From NCBI GenBank assembly GCA_001828445.1, contig MHYJ01000045.1, positions 1 to 11,455 on the forward strand: a stretch of DNA of 11,455 nt. Direction: 5' to 3'. The DNA is from Planctomycetes bacterium RBG_16_43_13. GTDB lineage: Bacteria > Planctomycetota > MHYJ01. Position numbers and translations under genes: made by a program. This document shows, piece by piece, positions 1 through 6,222 of this stretch. A model generated the notes under the pieces. That model did not search any database. It saw only the letters and a program-made list of their open reading frames with translations, and was not told the origin of the DNA. Position 1 is the stretch's first letter. Each line of letters opens with the position of its first letter.

Positions 1-1
1 C

Positions 2-370
2 GATGCCTATGAGTTCGACCCGGAAGCTGATTATTCATATACACCGCTATCGCAGAATATTGAGAATGAGTACAATAAACAGCGGAAACTTGCGATAATT
101 GACCAATTTATCGGGCGCACCTCGGCGATTCAAAATCCTAATACGGCTAAGCTATTGAACTATCTACTCTCTAAAGCCTTTGAGTTATTTGGCGACAGTT
201 TTCCTGATTACAAAAACCATCTGCTGGATGAGAACTACAGGCCGCCGGAGGAAGGCGGAGGCGGTGGAATGGTTATAGGCAATCAGCCTACAGACATGGG
301 AAACGCACCAACGTCAAATCAGTCCGGTATGCCTATGAGTAGTATGGAACAATACACGAGGGGGATGTAG
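2..370 (+). CDS. Portal protein, C-terminal fragment (partial at 5' end)
   Basis: The reading frame is open from base 2 to a TAG at 368-370, giving 122 residues of a protein that begins upstream of the window. The visible part has an aromatic/acidic stretch (DAYEFDPEADYSYTPLSQNI), then an amphipathic helical region (NKQRKLAIIDQFIGRT, followed by a leucine-rich KLLNYLLSKAFELFGD helix). It ends in a low-complexity Pro/Gly/Met/Ser tail that includes a GGGGG run. This helical bundle followed by a disordered tail resembles the C-termini of podovirus-type portal proteins, the dodecameric ring through which DNA is packaged and ejected. Its place upstream of scaffold and capsid genes supports that. 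A TTG at 155 could serve as a start but has no reason to be one, since the frame continues upstream. The portal call rests on weak sequence resemblance plus position; another head protein is possible. Confidence 0.6.
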   Translation, partial: DAYEFDPEADYSYTPLSQNIENEYNKQRKLAIIDQFIGRTSAIQNPNTAKLLNYLLSKAFELFGDSFPDYKNHLLDENYRPPEEGGGGGMVIGNQPTDMGNAPTSNQSGMPMSSMEQYTRGM

Positions 371-373
371 ATA

Positions 374-667
374 GTGCCAACACCATTAGAAGACATTGCA
401 GGGTTCCTATCCAAGTCAGGCAAGCGTGGGGCGCAGACCCTCGATATTTTAGGCAAGTACCACCCATTCGTTACCGCCGTATCATCTACTATTGGATGGG
501 AATTACTCAAAGACGATATTCAGCGGCACGAGGAGCTTTTAGAGAAGATTTACAATGAGCAGTCAAACCCGCAGGAATTGGCAGAGTTCAGGTATCTGAA
601 GGTAAGGTTAAAGAAAGTATCGGATCGTATAACTATTTACCTTGACAAAATGAAAGAAATCAGGTAG
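374..667 (+). CDS. Small helical phage protein of unknown function, downstream of portal
   Basis: This 97-residue protein starts at GTG 374, with a GAGGGG ribosome binding site at 358-364 inside the end of the portal gene. The two genes are separated by three bases, so translation is probably coupled. The N-terminal half is mixed (PTPLEDIAGFLSKSGKRGAQ). The second half, from about residue 47, is strongly charged and heptad-like (DDIQRHEELLEKIYNEQ, then FRYLKVRLKKVSDRITIYLDKMKEIR), suggesting a helical hairpin or coiled coil. There are no cysteines, membrane segment or catalytic motif. Small helical genes between portal and scaffold are common in tailed phages and may be assembly factors or minor virion proteins, but I do not recognise a named family and assign no function. 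The coding call is good because of the ribosome binding site, spacing and fit between neighbours. Confidence 0.75.
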   Translation: MPTPLEDIAGFLSKSGKRGAQTLDILGKYHPFVTAVSSTIGWELLKDDIQRHEELLEKIYNEQSNPQELAEFRYLKVRLKKVSDRITIYLDKMKEIR

Positions 668-679
668 ATAGATAGCCAT

Positions 680-698
680 ATGTTTCATTTTGAAACAT
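680..698 (+). repeat. Perfect 8-bp inverted repeat (hairpin) before the scaffold gene
   Basis: ATGTTTCA (680-687) and TGAAACAT (691-698) are perfect inverted copies around a TTT loop. The structure lies in the short gap between the small protein gene and the scaffold ribosome binding site, ending five bases before AAAGGAGG. There is no T-run after it, so it does not look like an intrinsic terminator. It could be an mRNA processing or stability hairpin, or a repressor half-site pair. The function is unknown. Confidence 0.5.
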
Positions 699-716
699 TA
701 TTAAAGGAGGATTTAC

Positions 717-1475
717 ATGGAAGATAATAACGCAACAGGGAGCCTTGCGGATGATGCTACCGTTACTGACGATAAAGTAACCGATGAAGCGTTAACTGCC
801 GCTCTTGAAGGCAAAGAGACTTCCGAATCAGAGGTCACTGCAAAGGCAGCAGAGGCCGAATCAGAAGGACAGGATGGACAGGACGAGGATCATGCAGAGA
901 AAACACGTCTTGGCCGGAAGGTTAAAAAGCTCGAAGAAGGTATGGTCACAAAAGCAGAGTTCAGTCAGTTAATGAATAAACTGGACAGCTTTATGACTAA
1001 ACCAGCCGAGCAGGTAAAGGCTGAGCAGTTTGATATGCCGGAATATGTCGCCACCCCTGATGATGTGGAAAAGGTCATTCAGGTACGTGAGGCACGGCAG
1101 AGAAACGAGCAGGAGACTTACCAGAAAGCCTATGTATCGCAGATGGTATCTATGAGTACCGGTAATGAACAGCATGATGAAGTTGTCAAAGAAATGATGG
1201 CTAACTTCAATATACGCAGAACCGGCAACCCGCAGATAGATGCCGAATTAAATTATGCCAAAGCTCAGGCCGCAGTATTGTCAAGAGGAGTAACTAAGGC
1301 AGTACCTGTAAAAGGCGATAAGGCCGCAGCCACAGGGGTAACTCACGGGAATACGAATACGCAGCCTAAAATAGTGTTGCCGAAACTAACTCCCGAAGCG
1401 GAAAACTTTGTGGCATACATGAGGCGTCAGGGCATGTCAGATGAAAGCATAGCGGAAGCACTTTCGGAAAAATAG
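717..1475 (+). CDS. Probable capsid scaffolding protein
   Basis: This 252-residue protein is preceded by an ideal AAAGGAGG at 703-710, six bases before the ATG. Residues 1-62 are very acidic and low in complexity (Glu/Asp/Ala/Thr), typical of an unstructured N-terminus. Around 64-95 is a charged helical stretch (LGRKVKKLEEGMVTKAEFSQ and following) likely to form a coiled coil. The middle is helical and Gln/Glu-rich. The last 30 residues form a compact basic/hydrophobic module (LTPEAENFVAYMRRQGMSDE) resembling the C-terminal helix-turn-helix with which phage scaffolds grip the coat protein. Length, charge, lack of cysteines and position between portal and capsid genes all fit an internal scaffold that guides capsid assembly and then leaves. 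No protease gene or serine-protease motif is visible, so how it would be removed is unknown. Sequence conservation of scaffolds is poor, so the call is by architecture and context. Confidence 0.75.
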   Translation: MEDNNATGSLADDATVTDDKVTDEALTAALEGKETSESEVTAKAAEAESEGQDGQDEDHAEKTRLGRKVKKLEEGMVTKAEFSQLMNKLDSFMTKPAEQVKAEQFDMPEYVATPDDVEKVIQVREARQRNEQETYQKAYVSQMVSMSTGNEQHDEVVKEMMANFNIRRTGNPQIDAELNYAKAQAAVLSRGVTKAVPVKGDKAAATGVTHGNTNTQPKIVLPKLTPEAENFVAYMRRQGMSDESIAEALSEK

Positions 1476-1487
1476 GGGATAGGCGGG

Positions 1488-1841
1488 ATGGGCTTACATG
1501 GTTCAAGGCATGTCAGGTACAGTCAGCGACGGATTAGAGGAGAAAAGCGGACTATCCCCATGTATGGCGAAGGTGACGATGCAGGTAAATACTTCCGGTG
1601 CTGGAACTGTGGGTTCATCTGTAACATAGACAGGGATGCGCTTGGCGATGGCGATGGCAGGGCATATACAGAATTCGGCATTACGACAGAGCCGCTTTAT
1701 CCGGTGGACGATGATGGCGGGCCGCCATATGCAGCAGTACTTAAGGGCATTAACGAATACCATACGGTAGGATTATATGACGGCTACCAGGTAGGCGGTA
1801 CAGGGTGCCCGTTATGTCATACGCTCAATTGGAGAGGTTAG
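1488..1841 (+). CDS. Zinc-ribbon protein of unknown function in the head operon
   Basis: This 117-residue protein starts at ATG 1488. The likely ribosome binding site is AGGGGA at 1474-1479, overlapping the scaffold stop codon. The N-terminal 22 residues are basic (GSRHVRYSQRRIRGEKR). Two cysteine knuckles follow: C38-x2-C41 with C45 nearby, and C107-x2-C110 with H111. These are spaced as in a zinc ribbon, with an acidic insert between them (DRDALGDGDGRAY, then PVDDDGGPP). A basic tail plus zinc ribbon suggests nucleic-acid or protein binding, possibly a minor capsid or assembly factor. I see no catalytic motif. An internal ATG at 1560 is possible, but the first start has the better-placed binding site. 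Zinc-binding by the four cysteines is an inference from spacing; the function is unknown. Confidence 0.75.
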   Translation: MGLHGSRHVRYSQRRIRGEKRTIPMYGEGDDAGKYFRCWNCGFICNIDRDALGDGDGRAYTEFGITTEPLYPVDDDGGPPYAAVLKGINEYHTVGLYDGYQVGGTGCPLCHTLNWRG

Positions 1842-1877
1842 AAATTTATAAATTAATAAGTAAAGGAGGCGATCAAT

Positions 1878-2666
1878 ATGGGATTTAAAATACTTCACGG
1901 CAGTCAACAGAAACTTTGGGTGCCTATCGTGTATCAGGATACGATCTACGTTGGCCAGATAGTTAAATGTCAGGCTGATGAAGGCGTGATACCTTTTGGT
2001 GCCGCAGCAGGGGCAGCGGATACTACAGCATTAGGGATACCGTTTGGTGTTGTAGTCGGTACCAATAACAGGACGCCGTTATTTAATACCACTTATGGTG
2101 CTCAGTACATTACCGATGCCTCACCACTTGCGTCCACTACGGAATTTACCGGAGTAGAAGGACCATTTGGTAAGGGTGAGCAGCGGGCGATGGTTCAGGT
2201 TGAGCTTATCACAGCAGAAACCATACTCAGAGGGCAGTTGTTTAATGCTACTTTCGGAACGGCTATGACAGTGGGTACAGTGACTACAGGTGATACAAAT
2301 GGCGTATCCTGCACAACTGGAACATTGGTGGCAAGTACAGCAAATCAGGCGACATTGTATTTCAGGTCAGGTGCAAATAGGGGTGCATACAGGATGCTTG
2401 ATAATACCTCAGCGACGGCTCAGACATGGGATACACCTACTTATGCAGCCGTAGCGGTTGGCGATACGTGCGTTAAAGCTCCACTCAGGTATATTGGGCC
2501 GAGTTATGCAGACTTCGATGCGGAGTCCATGTACGTTGAGGCATCGGCTACATACGCAACTAACTATCACGTTATTGACGTAATCAGGCTTGATTTAAGT
2601 GTACCAGGTGGCGAGTATGTAGATTTCAAATTCAATGCAGATCATTTCTGCCTAAAGAGAGCATAA
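1878..2666 (+). CDS. Probable head decoration / virion structural protein
   Basis: The protein has 262 residues, with AAAGGAGG at 1862-1869 eight bases before the ATG. It is rich in Thr, Ala, Gly and Val, with alternating hydrophobic and polar residues that suggest mostly beta structure. There is no signal peptide or membrane helix. The N-terminus (MGFKILHGSQQKLWVPIVYQ) flows into a barrel-like segment (VGQIVKCQADEGVIPFG, then IPFGVVVG) similar in style to phage head decoration proteins, which turn to a DGV/PFG-type loop early. A Thr/Ser-rich central part (about 125-185) could be an inserted beta domain. The C-terminus is basic. Its place directly before the major capsid gene is the usual site for a decoration or cement protein made in large amounts. 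The assignment is by position and composition; a different virion protein is possible. Confidence 0.65.
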   Translation: MGFKILHGSQQKLWVPIVYQDTIYVGQIVKCQADEGVIPFGAAAGAADTTALGIPFGVVVGTNNRTPLFNTTYGAQYITDASPLASTTEFTGVEGPFGKGEQRAMVQVELITAETILRGQLFNATFGTAMTVGTVTTGDTNGVSCTTGTLVASTANQATLYFRSGANRGAYRMLDNTSATAQTWDTPTYAAVAVGDTCVKAPLRYIGPSYADFDAESMYVEASATYATNYHVIDVIRLDLSVPGGEYVDFKFNADHFCLKRA

Positions 2667-2668
2667 AG

Positions 2669-2677
2669 GGAGGTGAT
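2669..2677 (+). promoter_or_regulatory. Extended Shine-Dalgarno of the major capsid gene
   Basis: GGAGGTGAT lies just before the capsid start at 2683 and is a nine-base exact complement of the conserved 3' end of bacterial 16S rRNA. It is the longest such match I see among the genes here, which fits the very high translation expected for the major coat protein. Confidence 0.75.
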
Positions 2678-2682
2678 ATAAA

Positions 2683-3609
2683 ATGGCGGATGTAACTACA
2701 TCGTCTCAATTACAGAGACTATTAGACAAGCGGTTACGTGAGGTAGCCGATTTCGAGAAACTTTACCCGAACTTGAACCCAATGATACCGAAGCTATTCA
2801 GGGAATTTCCCTCTGATGCGGCATTCGAGGAGTTCTACTCAGTCGGGTCATTACCGGATCATCAGAGATTCACAGGAAAGATACCATTCGTAAACAGGAG
2901 TCCAGGGTATCATATCAAGATTGAACCTGCCGAATATGCTCTCGGTCGTCAGATCGAACGGAAATTCCTTGATGATAAGAAATATTCCGTATTCGATGAC
3001 GAGGCCGTAGGGTTGATGAACTCTGCCGGAAGGACTATGGAAAAAAGCGCTGCTGAAGTATTTAATGGTGCATTCAGTACGGCGTTTCAGTTCCAGACAA
3101 ACGAGGAAGGCGTAGCACTTTGCGGCTCTCATCGGACGAAATCAGGGACAAGTACATCAAGTGGTTTTTCTAATGCTGGCACTTCAGCACTGGATAAAAC
3201 GTCATTGGCAGCAACAAGGATACTGATGAGGCAGTTCAGAAACGATGTATCGGAACGTATCGAGATGTCAGATAACTTTGCAATCATAGTCCCCGATGCA
3301 CTTGCGGATATGGCCTATGAGCTTGTTAATACCCCAAAGGGTCTGGACTCTGCTGAAGGCAACGTTAACCCGCAGTATAAGCGGTATCAGGTCATACCAT
3401 ACGCAAGGCTTGATGATAACGATACCAATAACTGGTTCATGGTGAATCTGGACTTGATGAAGAAGATGTTAATATTCATCAAGAGGATCATGCCTGAGAC
3501 GAAAACTCAGATTGATTTCCATACGTTAAATACCATGATCTCAAGTTATATGAGATATGGCGCAGGCACCACGGAGTGGCGTTTCGTGATGGGGCACGCA
3601 GTAACTTGA
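2683..3609 (+). CDS. Major capsid protein (Mu gpT-like, HK97 fold)
   Basis: This 308-residue coat protein forms the icosahedral shell. The N-terminus contains the helical region and E-loop-like part (SDAAFEEFYSVGSLPDHQRF, then TGKIPFVNRSPGYHIKI). The middle has the family's typical GVALCGSHRTKSGTSTSSGF glycine/serine stretch, followed by a long helix region (LDKTSLAATRILMRQFRNDV). A beta segment plus helix then gives the hallmark FAIIVPDALADMAYELVNTP. Next come NVNPQYKRYQVIPYARLD and WFMVNLDLMKKMLIFIK. The C-terminal MISSYMRYGAGTTEWRFVMG matches the end of Mu gpT-type heads, in which a conserved Arg-Tyr/Phe-G segment precedes a short tail. The length is usual for the family and no protease cleavage site is obvious. 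The scaffold gene upstream and the decoration-like genes on either side fit. The protein appears complete, so the endonuclease gene that follows has not split it. Confidence 0.85.
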   Translation: MADVTTSSQLQRLLDKRLREVADFEKLYPNLNPMIPKLFREFPSDAAFEEFYSVGSLPDHQRFTGKIPFVNRSPGYHIKIEPAEYALGRQIERKFLDDKKYSVFDDEAVGLMNSAGRTMEKSAAEVFNGAFSTAFQFQTNEEGVALCGSHRTKSGTSTSSGFSNAGTSALDKTSLAATRILMRQFRNDVSERIEMSDNFAIIVPDALADMAYELVNTPKGLDSAEGNVNPQYKRYQVIPYARLDDNDTNNWFMVNLDLMKKMLIFIKRIMPETKTQIDFHTLNTMISSYMRYGAGTTEWRFVMGHAVT

Positions 3610-3637
3610 TATATTTCAATATGTTATAAGATAGTAG

Positions 3638-3666
3638 TTGACATCAAATTGCTCATGCGGCATACT
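3638..3666 (+). promoter_or_regulatory. Candidate sigma70-type promoter upstream of the endonuclease gene
   Basis: A perfect -35 box, TTGACA at 3638-3643, is followed by a 17-base spacer and CATACT at 3661-3666, which matches the -10 consensus at four of six positions. Transcription would start near 3673, about 25 bases before the endonuclease start. It would let the mobile gene be expressed independently of the late operon. It is not experimentally supported. Confidence 0.5.
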
Positions 3667-3698
3667 GAATTAAACCTTAATATGAAAGGAGATTCAAT

Positions 3699-4616
3699 AT
3701 GCCGAGCAATGAATATTGGGCAGGATTTTTTGATGGAGAGGGTTCAGTGAGCATACATAATGGATTAAGGATGAATGTTGCAATAGCGCAAAAGAAAACA
3801 TTCGTGCTTGAATTAGCAAAGAAACAATTTGGAGGATCAATTTATAGTAAAAACTCCAAAATTACTAATCCGTGTTCTCACTGGAAAATAACCAAAAAAT
3901 CTCTTATTGTAAATTTCTTAGAAGCTATATATCCATATAGTATAGTTAAGAAAACGGAAATAGAGATTGGTTTAAGGGCTGTTAAATTAATTCGAGATGT
4001 GAATGTAGGATGTAATCCATTGACTCAACCTGAACTGATAGAACGAGAAAAATTAAGAATGGAACTTCAAGATTATAGACCTGCTAAAAATTTCAGAAAT
4101 CTACAATCTGAGGAAGCTATTTACCGCAATTCCATCAAGGAAAAATATGCTTACAGATGCAGTGAATGTGATTGTGATCTGAAAGATAAATCACCATTTT
4201 TTTCTATTGTTAGTGATGATAGGTTGTTTTGTCGTAAATGTAGCAAAAATAGAAATGCAAGGGAACTTAAAGTTTTATCAAAAGAACAGATTGTTGATGC
4301 TACCCAGAAGACGAAAAACCTTGATGATGCTGCTAAAATATTAGGAATAAGTAGGCAGGGACTTTTGCGGAAACGCAGAAAATATGGTCTATTGGAATAT
4401 TTATGTCAAATATGTCAAAGGCCATTTCAACCGACACAGAGGGCAAGTAAGCGTTATTGCTCCGATGAATGCGGTGTAATTGGCAAACAATACTTACTGG
4501 AGCAACGACAAACCGCCTATCATGGCCAAAAGATATTAAATAATAGAAAATATTATCAAAACAATAAAGAAAAGATAAAAGAAAAATTGCGTAGTAAGAA
4601 GTATAATTTAATTTAA
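3699..4616 (+). CDS. LAGLIDADG homing endonuclease with zinc-finger and HTH modules
   Basis: This 305-residue protein is preceded by AAAGGAG at 3685-3691. Residues 6-17 (YWAGFFDGEGSV) are a clear LAGLIDADG motif with the acidic residue (E14) that binds the catalytic metal. Only one motif is visible, so it probably acts as a homodimer cutting a long DNA site. The remainder of the LAGLIDADG fold runs to about residue 100. Two possible zinc-binding cysteine sets follow: C154-x2-C157 with C178-x2-C181, and C236-x2-C239 with C254-x3-C258. Between them lies a Fis-like helix-turn-helix (about 195-230, NLDDAAKILGISRQGLLRKR). The C-terminus is lysine-rich. Homing endonucleases make a break at an allele lacking their gene and are copied in by repair. 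The gene is clearly more AT-rich than its neighbours, has its own candidate promoter, and sits free-standing between complete virion genes, all signs of acquisition. No intron or intein halves are visible around it. Confidence 0.85.
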   Translation: MPSNEYWAGFFDGEGSVSIHNGLRMNVAIAQKKTFVLELAKKQFGGSIYSKNSKITNPCSHWKITKKSLIVNFLEAIYPYSIVKKTEIEIGLRAVKLIRDVNVGCNPLTQPELIEREKLRMELQDYRPAKNFRNLQSEEAIYRNSIKEKYAYRCSECDCDLKDKSPFFSIVSDDRLFCRKCSKNRNARELKVLSKEQIVDATQKTKNLDDAAKILGISRQGLLRKRRKYGLLEYLCQICQRPFQPTQRASKRYCSDECGVIGKQYLLEQRQTAYHGQKILNNRKYYQNNKEKIKEKLRSKKYNLI

Positions 4617-4620
4617 CCCT

Positions 4621-4654
4621 CCTGCTGGCGGGGTAGCAATATCCCGCTGGTAGG
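4621..4654 (+). promoter_or_regulatory. Strong 12-bp hairpin between endonuclease and beta-helix genes
   Basis: Bases 4621-4632 (CCTGCTGGCGGG) can pair with 4643-4654 (CCCGCTGGTAGG) across all 12 positions, three of them G-U in RNA, around a ten-base loop. The sequence is GC-rich, unlike the endonuclease gene before it. Only a weak T-rich stretch (TTACTCTTTACTGG) follows, so it is a doubtful terminator. CCTCC at 4618-4622 also complements GGAGG at 4671-4675, the Shine-Dalgarno of the next gene, so an alternative fold could hide that site. Confidence 0.55.
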
Positions 4655-4682
4655 TTACTCTTTACTGGTTGGAGGTAAATAA

Positions 4683-5630
4683 ATGAGTAATTTTAATCAT
4701 GGAGTAAAATCTTTCGGCGTGCCTATTCTTCCAGGTATAGGCGGGAACGTATACACAGGTAATGTGTATTTCGTCAACAGCACAAGCACTACACGGTCAA
4801 ATAACCCATCGTCAGGAACTAAGTCATCTCCTTTTTCAACAATTGATTATGCCATAGGCAGATGCACTGCAAATAATGGTGATGTAATTATCGCCATGCC
4901 GGGGCATACGGAAACAGTATCAGCAGATAATGGTCTGGCAATAGATGTTGCAGGAATAACGTTTATCGGTGTCGGTAACGGCTCACTTCGGCCCACCATT
5001 AACGTGACTGCTACTACAGGGGACGTGGAAATATCAGCTGCCAATACTACGATGTGTAATTTTCTAATTACCGGCGGTATAGACGTAATCACAGGTGTTG
5101 TAAATATTTCTGCCGCTGATTGCACGTTACTTAATATTGAGACAAGGGACGTTACCGGTCAGGCAACGGATTTCATAGTAACTACCGCTGCCGCAGACAG
5201 ACTCAAGATAAGTGGGTGGGTGCATAACGGTGCAACTGCCGCTGGTGCAGATACCGCTCTTTCTATAGTCGGCGGAGACGGCATCATAGTTGAAGATTTT
5301 AATGTCTTCGGTAACTTCGCTGTAGCAGCGATAGAAAATGTCACCACTGCAATGACTAATGCAACCATAGGCGGCGGCATTAAGCAAAACTACATACAGA
5401 ATGGCCTGGATAGTACCACGCCTGTTGCTATTACTCTGGTGTCTACTTCTACGGGTCATGTCGGGCCGAACATCAATATCAGGATTGGGTTAGATTCTAC
5501 ATCCAATACGGTCAATATTACAGAGGCAGTTGTAGGGGCGGCCATGCAGATGTTTCTACCAATTAATATTGCTAACTTGGGTGGCGAGGTTGCAATGGCC
5601 ACGAACATCACGGCAGCAACTGACGCTTAA
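4683..5630 (+). CDS. Right-handed beta-helix virion protein, probable decoration or surface protein
   Basis: This 315-residue protein uses GGAGGT at 4671-4676 and ATG 4683. After a short N-terminus (NFNHGVKSFGVPILPGIGGN) comes a sequence seen widely in phage surface proteins: SSPFSTIDYAIGRC followed by GDVIIAMPGHTETV. It then shows repeated beta-strand turns of hydrophobic residues with Asn/Thr/Gly/Ala between them (GITFIGVGNG, TTMCNFLITGGIDV, CTLLNIETRDV, GIIVEDFNVFGNF, ATIGGGIKQNYI). This is the pattern of a pectate-lyase-like right-handed beta helix. No catalytic residues of polysaccharide lyases are evident, and there is no signal peptide. Its place after the capsid genes, separated only by the mobile endonuclease, suggests an abundant capsid-associated or surface protein. 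A role in polysaccharide binding or as a tailspike-like part is possible but cannot be shown. Confidence 0.7.
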   Translation: MSNFNHGVKSFGVPILPGIGGNVYTGNVYFVNSTSTTRSNNPSSGTKSSPFSTIDYAIGRCTANNGDVIIAMPGHTETVSADNGLAIDVAGITFIGVGNGSLRPTINVTATTGDVEISAANTTMCNFLITGGIDVITGVVNISAADCTLLNIETRDVTGQATDFIVTTAAADRLKISGWVHNGATAAGADTALSIVGGDGIIVEDFNVFGNFAVAAIENVTTAMTNATIGGGIKQNYIQNGLDSTTPVAITLVSTSTGHVGPNINIRIGLDSTSNTVNITEAVVGAAMQMFLPINIANLGGEVAMATNITAATDA

Positions 5631-5642
5631 ATATGGTTTCAC

Positions 5643-5675
5643 GGGGCCTGTCATTTCCGGCAGGCCCTTTATTTC
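5643..5675 (+). terminator. Probable Rho-independent terminator (possibly leaky)
   Basis: GGGCCTGTC (5644-5652) pairs with GGCAGGCCC (5659-5667), nine pairs with one G-U, around the loop ATTTCC. It is followed by TTTATTTC, a short imperfect T tract. It ends one base before the ribosome binding site of the next gene, so it may end or weaken transcription of the highly expressed head genes while some polymerase continues into the tail genes. Confidence 0.65.
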
Positions 5676-5688
5676 AAGGAGGATTTGC

Positions 5689-6222
5689 ATGGCAAAGGAA
5701 GAATTAGAGTTCTACGGCAAGACAGACAGAGACAGGGACGGCAACATAAGTTCAACACTTCCATCGTGGTATTTCGATACGAAGATAGATGCAATGAAAG
5801 AAAATGTCCAGCGCAAGGAAAGTGCATTAGAACGTGGAGATGTGCCCTCTGATTACGTTTACCAGACAAGGGAAGATTTAAAACGGGACAAGGAACGACT
5901 CGATGCTATTGAATCCTCAAGGCCGAGACTTAGCGATGTTCAGTCGGATTATCTGGGCAAGAATTATAATGAAATGAAGTCTGCTATTTCTGAATCCATG
6001 TTTACACGTGAAGACATGCAAAGAGGTTTCGCCGATGCACATGAGGAAGCACGCAGGATGGTAAAGCCTTGTATTAAAGTTGATCCTGAACTTGCAAAGA
6101 AATGTGGTATATCCACGTCTGACGGCATGGTCAGTAGAAACGATGCGTCAAAGATACTTAAAATTGTTGGCAAGTCTTTAGGTGAGGAAACCAACATCGA
6201 ACGATTCAGGAGATTAAAGTAA
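5689..6222 (+). CDS. Charged helical phage protein of unknown function (177 aa)
   Basis: The start is ATG 5689, six bases after AAGGAGG at 5676-5682. A longer upstream extension of the frame would overlap the beta-helix gene and the terminator and is rejected. The N-terminus is polar (MAKEELEFYGKTDRDRDGNI), then comes SSTLPSWYFDTKIDAMKENV and a long charged coiled-coil-like run (RKESALERGDVPSDYVYQTR, EDLKRDKERLDAIESSRP). The second half is helical, with KPCIKVDPELAKKCG and a basic end. I recognise the SSTLPSWYF-type motif as recurring in small phage virion-operon genes near the head-tail adaptor, but no function is established that I can name. It may be an assembly factor or minor head protein. 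It ends with TAA directly before the start of the next gene, in the same reading frame. Confidence 0.7.
   Translation: MAKEELEFYGKTDRDRDGNISSTLPSWYFDTKIDAMKENVQRKESALERGDVPSDYVYQTREDLKRDKERLDAIESSRPRLSDVQSDYLGKNYNEMKSAISESMFTREDMQRGFADAHEEARRMVKPCIKVDPELAKKCGISTSDGMVSRNDASKILKIVGKSLGEETNIERFRRLK

Noticed and set aside
1843..1854. 12-base perfect palindrome AATTTATAAATT before the decoration gene
   Set aside because: AT-only palindromes of this length arise readily in AT-rich gaps. There is no paired operator copy or -35 box, so no function is claimed.
3615..3701. Nine-base direct repeat TTCAATATG at 3615-3623 and 3693-3701
   Set aside because: It is short and AT-rich, and the second copy includes the start codon. 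It could be a duplication scar at the insertion, but a chance match is as likely.
3610..4682. Endonuclease gene being inside a group I/II intron or an intein
   Set aside because: The capsid protein ends naturally before it, the next gene has its own start and ribosome binding site, and no split exon or splicing core is apparent.
5127..5459. 110-residue open frame on the - strand
   Set aside because: It lies antisense to the beta-helix gene, has unusual Cys/Ser/Arg-rich composition, no matching ribosome binding site noted, and no known motif; a shadow frame.
5569..5688. Longer N-terminal extension of the 177-residue gene from TTG 5569
   Set aside because: It would overlap the end of the beta-helix gene and cross the terminator hairpin. 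ATG 5689 has an ideal AAGGAGG six bases upstream.
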